64,000 bases of DNA from assembly GCA_027405735.1 (NCBI GenBank), contig JAPEHQ010000014.1, positions 930,001-994,000 on the forward strand. Direction: 5' to 3'. This DNA comes from Mucor racemosus (Eukaryota; Mucoromycota; Mucoromycetes; Mucorales; Mucoraceae). A program made the position numbers and the translations under genes. Positions 1-11,152 of this stretch are shown here, one piece after another (position 1 is the stretch's first letter; the number at the start of each line of letters is the position of its first letter). The notes beneath the pieces were generated by a model. The model searched no databases. It saw only the letters and a program-made list of their open reading frames with translations, and had not been told where the DNA came from.

Positions 1-112
1 GTTTGATAAATAATGCTTAAAAAAGAATACAATTAAAGGAAAATGAGTAATGAATCAGTTCTTTAACTATATAATAAACACAAGATATCGTTTATTTAGA
101 TATAAAAGTATG

Positions 113-1192
113 TGATGTATCATTCTTAAACCGGATCATGTCAAATCCAAAAAAGTAAACAATAACAGATCCGGAACCGGAAGTTCCTTAATTAAACATT
201 AACTATACAATGTTCCTAAAAGCATGGTATAGAAGCATGGTATAGAAGCATGGTACAAAAGCATAATACGCCAGTGCGATATTCCAACATGATATACCAA
301 CATGACACATTACTATTAAATAACATCTGCAGTGGAATTACATACTAAAAACGCTTGATAAAAATAAAACAACCTAAATTTCAAGTGTTGCTCATAAAAT
401 ATGATGCCACTTGAAATGTGAACAACGATAATAAACAAACGCTTCAATTGAACACAATAACAAACGCATGCTAAAAATATGAAATACCCTTTTTGAACCA
501 TACATGTCGTGTAGATGATAGCACCCTTGATCACGGCGCAATCAATTACACAAATGACATATATATCAAAACAGGATTCTATCCAAATCAATAATGATAA
601 TAAACAAAGATATCAATTTAGTCAACTACTCATCTATATCGTAGTTGCACTATCAATATAAATAAGATTCAAGCATATAAAAACTACCCCTTAAAAATCA
701 AGGTTACATAAAATAGATATAACAGAAATAAACAAAAACAAACATTTCCCAAAAGGTCGATATTGTCACACTTGACATACAATCCCTTATGGTCAATGCT
801 CTATACAATTTACCCCTTAAAATATCAAATCAATAACAATGTACTCAAAACTGGAAGATTACTATACATCCATTCAAGTCTGATGGTATCCAAGTTCTCC
901 AAATCACTATAAATACCCTCATACTTTTCAATTATTTTAACTCTTCAGAAATCTTTTGTAATAAAAACTTTAGCTAATTATAATTGTATTTCTACTGCTT
1001 TTATTTTTATATTTTTTTTATTTTAGTAAATTACTTCGTAATTTACTGCAACATCTAAACTACCTTACCACACCATTAATTCTCAAAATCAAATAGTATA
1101 TAAACCCTATTAATTTCATTCCAATAAACGATATCTCTTTACTTGATTAAATTTCTAATTTTTATTTAACCTAAACATATTTTGATAAATCA
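113..1192 (+). mobile_element. Solo LTR family D, copy 1 (interrupted by LTR E)
   Basis: Starts TGATGTATC and ends GATAAATCA, so it has TG..CA ends with a short imperfect inverted repeat. The two other copies (20568-20919, 58486-58835) are about 350 bp; this one is longer because element E sits inside it. Flanks are GTATG (108-112) and ATATG (1193-1197), a 4/5 match to a 5-bp target duplication. TATATAAAC and AATAAACG signals near the right end indicate plus orientation. It is inserted in LTR B. Confidence 0.8.
328..1050 (+). mobile_element. LTR-like element E nested inside LTR D
   Basis: The 723-bp insertion begins TGCAGTGGAATTAC and ends GTAATTTACTGCA, giving TG..CA termini with a near-perfect inverted repeat. 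It is flanked on both sides by ACATC (323-327 and 1051-1055). The uninterrupted D copies read straight through this point, which proves the insertion. A CTATAAATACC box near 908 and AATAAAAAC near 960 suggest plus orientation. No coding capacity is seen. Confidence 0.85.
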
Positions 1193-1324
1193 ATATGGCC
1201 TTTTATATTGCACTACGGCCGACCTGTGCTGCACAATATGCTTTCATTGTGCCCAAGTGGGCTGCACATTATAGGCTGAGCTGTTGTGCCCACTGAATAT
1301 GGCTAAAAAGATAACAAAATGCAC

Positions 1325-1550
1325 ATGGGCACAACAAAAAAAAAACTGCACACGAGCATAACGAAAAGCCTGTATGTGTCAGAATTATAGATTCTGTCCG
1401 TGTGCATGACATTAATCCCATGTGTGCATAATAGTAGAATTGCCCATAAGCATATCATTATTCCTATTTGTGCATAATAATAAAATCTGACCATGAACAT
1501 AATGAGCTGATTGTATGGGCACAAATTGGTTTGTACATGAGCATTGTGCC
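1325..1550. repeat. Degenerate ~23-bp subterminal repeat array of the CACTA element
   Basis: A core like GTGCATAAT or GAGCATAAC recurs at about 1327, 1354, 1377, 1402, 1424, 1448, 1470, 1495, 1517 and 1539. Spacings run 22-27 bp, with mutated cores. The same array occurs in copy 2 (20461-20567, then 20920-21020 after an LTR D insertion). Related words (TGTGCAGA, ATGCCCAT) also lie near the right ends at 6640-6690 and 26290-26350. In CACTA elements such subterminal arrays bind the element's own transposase-associated protein; that role here is inference. Confidence 0.65.
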
Positions 1551-4005
1551 GTTCTCAAAATTCCATTGCATATTTACTGGAATAATGGGTTTTTAAATTA
1601 CATTTGCTTTTATTAATATAGATTATAGACAACAATACAATTCAATACATTGTTGATGCAGTAGAGCAATACATGCAAGAACCAATATATTTACGATTGT
1701 CATCATTTGTGAAAATGTTTATACAGTAGCTATAATGTTTGCAGCAACGATGACGGTTTTCGCTCGAGCATAAACTTAAATAACACATACTGCTTAAATT
1801 TATATACAAGCCAAATCTAAGATTATGGATGCTACTTTATCACATATGAAATTTAAACAAATTAATATTCTTTAAACTTACTTTTTCAGTTTACGATTGT
1901 CAGCTATAAAAAGATTTGTTTTCAAGTATACAGTAGCTACAATCGAAACTATGGTTATTAGACAAAACATTAGATTGTCCTTTTTGTTTTTTGTTTCTAT
2001 ATCATTTGAAATTTCATCACTTTTCTGAAACATTTCGTGGGTTTGTAGTCAGTTCTAGCTTTTTTATTAAGTAGATATAAATATTATTGCCTTCGATTTA
2101 ATCTGGTAATAATCATCAAGAAATACGTCCAACAATACGGTAGTAAATAATGATAATATTTGATCTTAGAGTGCGGTTAAATAAAAGTACCAGTCTTTAA
2201 TATAGACTGCTACCTATATTAGAAATATTAGTCCCTTATGTTAGCATGCGTATTATGATAAAGGAAAAAAATACCAGCTTAATAGTCTGATATGCCTTAT
2301 CAAACGGTGAATATAACCTTGGAATATGAAAACAAAAAAAGAAGGATAACACACGTAGAAAAGGACTTTCAAGGCTTTACATTATTCAGCGCAATTAAAA
2401 CCCTGCTAAATTGCACATTTCAGCCAATGTAAAAGCAGCATTACACCGCATCAACTCATAAACTATGAAATGTCAAAACGGTCTTAAGAAATAATCTTGC
2501 CAAAATATTACACTTTTAATAACAATACATCCAGATAGAGGATGTATTTATATACTTTTCATTATAACTATTACACAGAATTACTATCTAAGAACATTAC
2601 ACCAATTTACTAAGACGCATGTGAATCAACGTGGACACTTCTTGATTTACTATAATACCGAATACTGACTGCGACCTTAAATGTGCGACCTAGGATATGA
2701 TATTGACATAACAAACTAAACAAAATCGGCAATATCTGCTATCATAGAAACATACATTTTTCTACTGAGAAACGTCAAAAAAACTAAAACCTTTATCTAT
2801 ATTTTTACTATTAAACTTAGTTATAGCAATAATTATATTAATCATAATTTAAACATAAAAATAAATTAATTTTTTTTTTGTAATTAATATTTGCGAAATA
2901 AATAAGATCATTATATATTAACTTTTTGTTTTCAAAACATTTAAAAATTTATTATTTTATGAAATATTCTTTCCAAATTCATTTCATTTCAGTGTCAGAA
3001 TATTCCACAATTTTCTTTTCTTTAAAAAAATTGATTAAAAAAAGCACCTCGTAAGTTTTTTTACAACTTACAAGTTTAGTTTTTTTTATATGCTTTTGAA
3101 TATCTACATTATTTGATAGTATATTATATTTTATAGTTTTAATATATTTTATGTTTTACACATTACTCACTAGAAAAACCGTCTGTCATATCATACATTC
3201 ATTAAAAAATTGCGAAAGCGAGCCCGTAGAGCGACGCCATAATTGAGCATAACAAGAGCGAACGGCTAAGTCTCTTATACTATGGTATATATCTAAGATT
3301 TAAATGGAAATGCGTTTTTTTTTTTTTACTTTTCTTATATTTAACCACGTACGGTCTGAAAATTCAGTGTTTTTAGCGGACATTTTCGCGGCTCATTTTA
3401 CCCTTACCAACACTCATGATTTTTATCAAAAAACACAAAAATCAAATTTTAATACCAAAATCAACCTTTAAATATACTACATTGTGAGAGAAAATTGTAG
3501 CCATAACTAATACACGTTTTATAAAGGCTTAATATTAAATGTTAAGTAATGAAACCTTGTACTTTTGTCCCAAAAACGGTTTTTTGATTAAAGGATTTTG
3601 ATGTAATATTTTGCAATAAAAATGTTTGTTATTTTTGATTGAGCAAATAGAGCGCTAAATTCTGCATATGTGTATTTTTTTTTGTTTTTATAATTGGTGG
3701 TATAATTAACTCTAAATTCGCAAAACCAAAAAAAAAAATTAAAAAATGTCAAAATTGATGATCTGGACAAAAATAATTTTCTAAATTAATATTCCGCATA
3801 TAAGCCTTGTAAGTCTTAAAAATAAGAGATTTTATAATACTTGAGAACTTTTTTAAGAATTTACAATGCTGTACCCACTTGATTCAAGCTTATTGCTGTA
3901 AATCTTTATACACGTTAATCTTGTGTGGTAGTTTATTTGATGATAATATAATCTTACTTTACAATTACTGCGCTAGAAGTGATTTACATCAAGTTTTAGT
4001 CTTGC

Positions 4006-4215
4006 CTCTCCAATACCATAAACATAAATATAAACATGATGGCCATCACTGCTGGAACCTATTGCCCCCTTTTTATCCTCTTTGTCTCAAGCGAATTTAT
4101 TCAATCCTTTACCAGAACTAACGTAAGTATTTACAAATGGTTCCTCGGTATTTTCATTCAAATTCCATAAATTAAATTGACTTGTGCCATCGACAGTAGA
4201 CAGTAGTATCAAAGG
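4006..4215 (-). pseudogene. Captured fragment of a dynein intermediate-chain WD40 gene (CACTA copy 1)
   Basis: Read on the minus strand, 4212 to about 4006 encodes a decayed peptide with the words STVDGTSQFNLWNL, NTEEPFVN, GKGLNKFA, DKEDKK and AIGSSSDG. This order matches the last WD40 blades of cytoplasmic dynein intermediate chains, which typically read DG..DLWNLN.DTE.P...ALN..W...G...AVGSSDG..Y.YD. In-frame stops and small indels make it non-functional. The homologous piece in CACTA copy 3 (58330-58883) preserves LNKLA, WDKE and AIGSSDGYVYFYDIEE. Both copies sit between the same CACTA blocks, so the fragment is part of the transposon. Its presence is direct; the gene identity rests on family motifs recalled without a search. 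Confidence 0.6.
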
Positions 4216-7149
4216 TATCATCAGTTCGCCTTATGATAAATGCCGCCAATCTGAAATCAGAAACATCCTATTGTCATTGTTATAAGCTATGGAAAGCTTG
4301 ATTTTTAATAATAATACAGCAATTAAATAAAAAACAAAATGATGCTAATATCAAATGGCGAGTATTTAACATCTAAGTAAGTTTGATGAAGTATGCTTTT
4401 AAATCCTTTTAAAAATTCTGAGGCAAACACAACATCTTGGTCCTGTAATTTCTATCCATCAAAATGTTGCGATTTCTACCACTACACAATGAATACACTT
4501 TTTATCCATCTTGACCTCGATGTACATTGTTGGATATCAGTTTTTTACCAGCTGTATTTCTCTAATTCATTAATATTCAGTCATATTGAACGACGATTTG
4601 TAGCAACGCTGCCAAAAAAAAATGAATGCATACTTCAAGGTTTTTCTGCATATCAAATTATGCGATTTAGTAGCAATGATTGTACTTAACTATGCTTTTT
4701 GAACCTATTGATGTTAATCAGTATAATTAATATTCTCATTCACAAGTAAGCTGTGTTGCTTTATATGATACATTTACATTCACCCATTCAATAAATGATA
4801 TTGCATTTATTATCCGTTATATCAACCAACCAACTTCATCTTGATTCGATACGTTTGACAGTTAAATGCCTAAATTACACTTGAAGCACCAAGTATCGTC
4901 AAAAAAAATTTCGTACAACAGGTCGGCAAAACATCACAATTTGGATCATTGTTTTGTGTTTATAGATCTCTGCATGAACCATAGTATCTCTATCTGTTCA
5001 ATTTTTTAACTGAAATACATTGAACGCCAACATCGTACTTGATAAAACGCCTTACCTTATTGCGAGTCAACACAACTAATTTGGTGTTAGTTTAGCATTA
5101 GCAGTCGAATCAGATAAATTTGGGATTAGACAGCCCCTTTTAATAACTTTGCACATCATAAGCTAATAATGGACCGTTATTATAGATACGCTGTAATTAA
5201 GGATGACGAGTTGATTCTAATGGACGAACGACTCGATTATCAATATAAACGAAATATTAAAATTAAATATAGCAATTGAATGAACAAGAGACAATTAACC
5301 ATGTAAATTGGCATAATTGAATTGTTTCAAGCGTTTTGAACTAAATACGCCTTTATTTTTGACCTATAAAAATTGATTTATTAGTAAAATCAATTAACAA
5401 GCTAATAAGTAATAATTATGGTGGTGTACCTTTGATAGTTGGTGGTGGTATACAAGACAACATCTTGTTTTCCTCTTCTTAGCTGCTGTTGGTCACTAAA
5501 TAGAAACAAATACTTTTTAGAAACTAAATAGACTAACATGAGTATATTATTTATTCAAATCAAGTGAATACTATACATACTTTTATAATCACCAATGTTC
5601 TGCAAGTAGATATCGATTTTAGACCAAAAAGGCATTGATTATAACGCAAATGACGGAATAAAATGACTAAGTCTTGGATGATTTTTTTTTGTACGAGAAA
5701 AATATTATAATACGCTCTAACATTAACAGTTAATAATTCATTTACAAATAAACAATATGCAAAACATGTACTTGTACCTGCTACTTGATTTCAGTTTATA
5801 AAAAATATTGGCCTTTTTATTGTAGTTTTAAACATAAATAAAGAATTGATGAGGAAAGGGTGGGGAAGAAAAACGAAAATAATCCTAAATCTTTCGATTT
5901 TGTGTGTTACAAACAGAAATTTACGAAGGCATAAACACTTCTAGTGTTACAAAACAGGTTATTGTCATTGTTCCCATTTGATCCCTGCTGAAAGAAGAAC
6001 ACGGGGAGAACTCTTTCAAACCCCAAATTTCAAATTGATATATCTCGTCAATATGGTAATTCTGTTTGAAATGCCCAGGATTTAGAATAAATAATGGAGC
6101 AAGAAAAAATGTAAAATTTAACAAAGGAACTTGTTAAATTAAATCACACAAAAACTGAAGAGAATCTTTATTTAATATCAATAATTTGTCCTATTTATAT
6201 ACAAATTCTATATTACAATTATCTGTAAGATCAGCTTTGGATTGATTATATCTTTCTGACATTCCATTGTCAGGTCATTTTATTTACATTAGTAACACAG
6301 CACATTTAAGTCCAGCTTATTTTATATAGCTAAATCCAACAAGTGGGTATGCCTCACATATCCCGCTTCCCGGATCTTGCTTTTTAGAAAATAAGAACAA
6401 TCGAGAATGTTATTATAGATCAGTTAGCTGACTTCTTGAAAATAAGGATTACAAATCAAAAGGTTCATTATCTTACGATTAACCGGTGGATGCAACACTG
6501 TTAAATTAGAATAATTCACATCTGCTTCAAACCATTCAAATTATCTTCGTTATTAATTATATTATGATTGATATACTTTAGTAGTAAATTGGCTAAAAAA
6601 CCTTGATCTCATTTCTCTGCTCATCTGAGCTGCCTGATCTGTACAAAATTTTTTATTCTGTCCATATGTGCAGATTGTTATGCCCATGAAAAGCGTAGTT
6701 TGGTCGTAGCAGTTGATTTGAGATTGAGATCCCGAGATGTAGCTGAAGGCACTCTTGAACCATTAGATTTGTTTGATAGTAATCTATCATGGATGGAAAT
6801 AAATCAATCATAATTTAACCGTTCTTACAGAGCTTGTGAGCTGCCTTGTTTTAATACTGCGTTAAATGTGCTTGGGTGTTGATTTGATAGCTACCTGATT
6901 GATTAACCACCGGGATAGAATAATATGGTGTCATAGCTGTTGAAGTCCAAACGTTCTTGCTAATTGCTGGATAAACTTAACACTCTAGGAGTTTTTTATA
7001 TCCGATATGATGAAGTCTTTGCACTTCAATACATATTGCAGTCAATAGATTGTAAGATGTATTGATACTGTAGAAGGTAATAGCGTATGATACTTGGTGG
7101 CATGCAACACTTTCCGTTTATAAGCCACCGATGTATGCCCGAAAATAAA

Positions 7150-8480
7150 AGAAATAAATGTATAATACCAAAATATAGTAAATCCACTGGCTTAACATTA
7201 TTGACCTACAAAAATTGATTGTAAAGAATTAAGCACCAAAATTAAGGTGTAATTTTTTTGAACAGTATTCACAAGATAATAAATCCAACTGAAAATTACT
7301 GCAAATTTTTTATTTCAGCGAAAAATATTGATTTTTTATTGAAATAATCAAAATAATAGCTTACATTACAGCTTACAGCCTCTAGTAATTGAGTTCCAAA
7401 ATTCATTTGTGAAATCGATCCAAAAATGAAAAAAAACAAATTTGTTTAATTGCTCATGAACCGCGAAGTAATTTGAACTAGCGTATTAAATAGTTTTTGT
7501 ACAGTTTTAGATTCTGCATTCACCAAAGCAAAATTCAGGCAAATTATTTGCATTAAATTTTGCGTAAAATGCGATTGAAATTTTGGAGGTTTTCTGAAGA
7601 TACGCATCCCTTTTTATAAGCATAATTCAAATACAAGTAATGGAAATAATGTACAAAAAAATTGTCTATCGATCGAGTTATTGCTGAATTTTTTAGCTAT
7701 ATTTTCTGTAGAGAAAATGAGATGTTTATCAATTTTTTCTCAAATTCAGAATTTGAGTTGAGGGTGTACAAGGGAAAAAATTGAAGCTAGAAACGAAAGT
7801 ATCTCTTCATACGCATTTTTGAATATATCTCCACGAAAAATCAATATTTTGAAAAAAATTAAATTGAATCCGAGAGAGCTTAACGATCTTAATGGCATGG
7901 ATGTAAAAAAAATGTTGTTCGATTTAATCAATATCTTGAAACATACTACAAAAATGCCAAAAAAAATGAAGAAAAAAATAAAAATGCTCAGAATTTTTTT
8001 ATGCTGAAATATGTTATAGAGCACTTCAAAACAAGTAAGTTTCATTATTATTAAATTTTAGTATAGCTTAATTTCTTGTAGAGATATGAAGCCTCAAAGT
8101 TTTTAGTTTTTAGCAGTGAAATACGCGTAAAAATCTGAAACATTAGCATTGAAAAATTAATACCAACTGTAAAAAGTAGGATATTTCTGGATAATTGTTT
8201 TTATTTTAAAGCTGGTTATCTCAGGTATATTGGCATATAATGTTTTCCTGCGGTTATTTAATGAAAAAAAAAGTAGAGCAGGAATGAAAAATGCGATCCA
8301 ATTTTCAAGAAAAAGCAACGAGTTTTTCGTTTTACCTGTTTTTGAGTCTTTTGTGAGATATAGAATAAACTTAGAAGTAGGTAGCATGATGTGACCAATT
8401 CATATATGTTTATCATTTTCTAAGGTATATACTAAAAAGCGTTTAATATGAGGTTAGCTATAGAGAAGACTATACCTCAT
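7150..8480 (+). repeat. Dispersed repeat family G, copy 1
   Basis: About 1.3 kb shared with 18990-20440 (reverse), 28690-29930 (reverse), 53055-55020 and 62440-64000. Landmarks are a CGA(C/G)GAAAAATCAATATT word, a stretch encoding FGMRVYKGK-like residues, TCTCCACGAAAAATCAATAT, and an end block around ATACGCGTAAAAATCTGAAAC. Short reading frames are open on both strands in several copies. No terminal repeats or target duplication could be set, so the transposon class is unknown. Confidence 0.7.
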
Positions 8481-8489
8481 TCAATTTTT

Positions 8490-9304
8490 TCAAGAGGGGA
8501 AGGGTATCAACAAAAATCTATCAAAACTTGTTTTAATGTATATAATGTAACATTTTCCAAACATTAACCAATCAAGGCATTGAAGAAAATCAATAATTTG
8601 TTGATTAATAGTATAACAAAACAAAATAAGTTGTGGAATGGTAAAGTGGGTTATATTTTGATATGTATTGCTTGCATTTATTGTGTGCATTCTGAGCCTC
8701 TTTTCTTTTTTCTTTTTTTTTAGATGTTCAAAAATCAATGAGTAGGGCACCATAAGCCATTGGGCTTAATCTATTCAGATTTGCGTTATCTAATGACAGA
8801 TTTCATTTGGATGTAGTTATATAATAATTGCTGTATACGCTAACAGGCTTTTCTCATTATTGATATCTGTCTTAATATTTTATTACGATATTTAATATAA
8901 AGGCCCTTCTTATCACTAAGACATCAGGATAAAAGGAATACTTCCGTGAAAAGGCAGGGTTTCCCTCGATTTCGAGATATATATTAAGTAATTGATTTTG
9001 TGTCAAATTCATTTATAAGTTATTACTCAATGATTTCTTTATAACCAAATCAGGTTAATTGATATTGGCATGTTGCACTAAAATATTTAAAATATTGGGA
9101 ATCAATGTAGACAGGATCATTGATGTAAAGAGCCCTGATTTTCGTTGGTTTCAAATATGACTTAATATGTGCATTTATTAAACACTGTGATCAAAAGTGT
9201 GTCATAATAAGAGTACTGTGCGAGTTTATGATATGATAAATGTTTATTTAATTTAAAAATACAAATAATAATATAAAATAGAGTAATTGTGTATTCATTG
9301 AAAT
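8490..9304. other. Non-coding interval
   Basis: AT-rich sequence between repeat G and the chitinase gene. I see no conserved ORF, tRNA or repeat terminus. The last few hundred bases are presumably the 3' flank of the chitinase gene. Confidence 0.5.
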
Positions 9305-10988
9305 TTACTTTCTGACACCTTGAAGAGAGTTTAAAAGTGTGTTACTGGAATCATCCATCTCCAAGGACCAGATCATAGCACCACCTAAACTTTTTTTACT
9401 GATGTAATTAACCTTATCCTTCAAGGATTTAGCATTATCAAAGGAAAGAAATTTCTTATTTTTAGACTGGTAAGCGTATGGAGTTTCTGATCCACTATCC
9501 CAATAAGACTTCCAGCCATTTTGATTCTTCAAGACGCCTTGTTTAGCAATTGAACGCCATTGGAATTCACCAGAATAACTAGCAGTAGAACCAGGACAAT
9601 CGTCAGCACTAGATTCATCATAACTGTCACCTTTAATAGCACTAGAAGCAGCTAATTTAACAGAAAGTCCCGAAGAGGATGTGATAGCTTTACTGGTTTT
9701 AAGGGCAAGGCCATAGAATGGGACACCAACAATCAGCTGCTTAGATGGAATACCTGTACTATGCCATGCAGAGACAGCTTGTGCAACGCTGGAATCATAA
9801 GTGCTTCCCTTCAGGAGAGGCGCATTTGGACCGGTCTCTGTATTCCAACTGCCACTAATATCATAAGCCTAATGTATGCAAATATAATGATGGTTAGAGA
9901 GCTGAGCTCCCTTTTTTCAAGAGATTGTTTAATTTATACCATAATGTAAAATGAATCAACGGCAGTTGCCCATTTACTATCAAGTTTGGTAATTGGTGTT
10001 TGCTTAGCATCATTGAACGGATTTGTACCAACAGCAACAGTTATTAATTTATGAACCGAGGTATATTTGGCATCAAGTGCTTTACGCAACTCTTGAATAA
10101 ATACGAGATAATTGGCAGTATCGTTTTTATCTCTGTGCGTGTATAATGTTAGTATTTAATTGTAATACATATATAAAGTATACTTACTTGGCGTTACAAG
10201 AAACACCATTTGGATCATTAGGATATTCTAAGTAATGTCAATTTCTGCGTTTGATTAAATAAAAAGCGATAAATTATGTATGACATACCCCAATCAAGGT
10301 TGACACCATCAAGGCTGTATTTGTTAACTAGTGCAACAATGTTTTTAACAAAAGTTTTACGCTTTGTTGAAGATTTAAGCAAAGTACTGAAATATTTAGA
10401 TCCACTCCAACTAAAAAGAGTAATTCATTAAACTTTGTATTCAACTTGGAGGAAAAGAAACTTACCCCCCTACACTGATGCTGACACCCACTTTATTTTT
10501 ATGGGCCTCAGTAACAACTAAAATCAATAAAATGCGGTTAGATGCTCAGTTATATTGTAACACAAAGAAATTAACTTACATTTCTTTAATACACTGTCAG
10601 TAAATGATTTAAGGGCTCCATTGGCATCAGGCTCAGCAAATGCATAGGCAACATGGTCAAATTTACTCCAGCTTATAGTGCTGGGAACTTCCCAATCAAC
10701 AACATAGGCAATCAATCTATGTTTACCATAGATGTTAGTAGCAGAATGCTTGGTTGTCTTGTGTTTAGTTGTCTTGTGCTTGGTTGTCTTGTGCTTGGTT
10801 GTCTTATGTTTGGTAGTAGTAGTAGTGTGCTTTTTCTTGGAGGAAGAGGAATGCTGATATTTTTTAGATGTGCTATGATGACTAGTATGCTTTGATATAC
10901 TTGATGTATGTTTTGCCGCGACAAACGATGAACATAACAAACAAACAATTGCAAGCAGAATTGCACTAAATAATTGAGTAGAACGCAT
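9305..10988 (-). CDS. Secreted GH18 chitinase-like protein with Lys/His/Thr-rich N-terminal linker
   Basis: Six exons on the minus strand: 10580-10988, 10466-10517, 10289-10410, 10188-10227, 9940-10132 and 9305-9868. They join to 459 aa with GT..AG at every junction. Residues 1-25 form a signal peptide. Residues about 26-90 are a Ser/Thr/Lys/His-rich linker with tandem KHKTT units. The GH18 barrel then shows VGVSISVGGW (146-155), the catalytic block DGVNLDWE (188-195, proton donor E195), IMAYDISGSW across the last intron, and LGGAMIWSLEMDD near the end. Family members hydrolyse beta-1,4 N-acetylglucosamine polymers, here probably at the cell surface or in the medium. The usual middle Asp of DxxDxDxE is Asn191, which may alter activity. 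No chitin-binding domain is seen. A TATA box lies at 11032-11040. Confidence 0.88.
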
Positions 10989-11031
10989 ATTTAGGTAGTT
11001 GATAATGCTTTTTTATTTCCAAATTAACCCT

Positions 11032-11040
11032 CTTTATATA
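11032..11040 (-). promoter_or_regulatory. TATA box of the chitinase-like gene
   Basis: Minus-strand TATATAAAG about 45-50 bp upstream of the ATG at 10988. Confidence 0.55.
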
Positions 11041-11152
11041 CTTTTTCTGTTCTTAATTTTGTACCATGTCTATTGATTGATAATTTATTTTTTTAATTTA
11101 CATGAAAATAACCTAATTTGTATAAAATGTACTATAGTGGCACAAATAAGCC

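Larger units (their letters stand above)
1211..6712 (+). mobile_element. CACTA-type (EnSpm/CMC) DNA transposon, copy 1, non-autonomous
   Basis: The left end reads CACTACGGCCGA. The right end of copy 2 (26364-26375) is the exact 12-base reverse complement, and this copy's own right end (near 6700-6712) is a decayed version with C-to-T changes. The trinucleotide TTG flanks both sides (1208-1210 and 6713-6715), and removing the element restores an uninterrupted LTR B. CACTA ends, 3-bp target duplications and clustered subterminal repeats are the established hallmarks of the CACTA superfamily. No transposase ORF is visible in 5.5 kb, so the copy is non-autonomous or dead. Internal block 3170-3912 recurs at 23750-24486 and, reversed, at 58985-59700. 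Segment 3913-5580 is absent from copy 2 and contains a host gene fragment. Confidence 0.75.
1..7109 (-). mobile_element. Solo LTR family B, split by nested insertions
   Basis: Three pieces, 1-112, 1193-1210 and 6713-7109, join into one LTR-like sequence on the minus strand. The joined order matches the other B copies at 23325-23616, 55662-56507 and 61419-62435. On its own strand the element starts TGTTGCATGCCACC (at 7109) and carries an AATAAACG poly-A-like signal. Its far end lies left of the window, so no target duplication can be tested. The gaps are exactly filled by LTR D (113-1192) and a CACTA transposon (1211-6712). No internal retroelement coding region is seen, so this is probably a solo LTR; that class assignment is inference. 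Confidence 0.7.

Noticed and set aside
316..591. 91-aa minus ORF near the left edge
   Set aside because: It crosses the junction between LTR D and LTR E and cannot be a native gene.
1325..1550. CRISPR-like or satellite array
   Set aside because: The repeats are degenerate, the spacing varies and the host is a eukaryote; the position at a transposon end explains them better.
4393..4689. 98-aa plus ORF in CACTA copy 1 as transposase
   Set aside because: No transposase motif. The opposite strand carries dynein-like sequence next to it, and the frame is not kept in copy 3.
10653..10895. Plus-strand ORF opposite the chitinase gene
   Set aside because: It is the antisense of the signal peptide and KHKTT repeat; its regular VLGCLVLGCLV pattern is the shadow of the tandem repeat.
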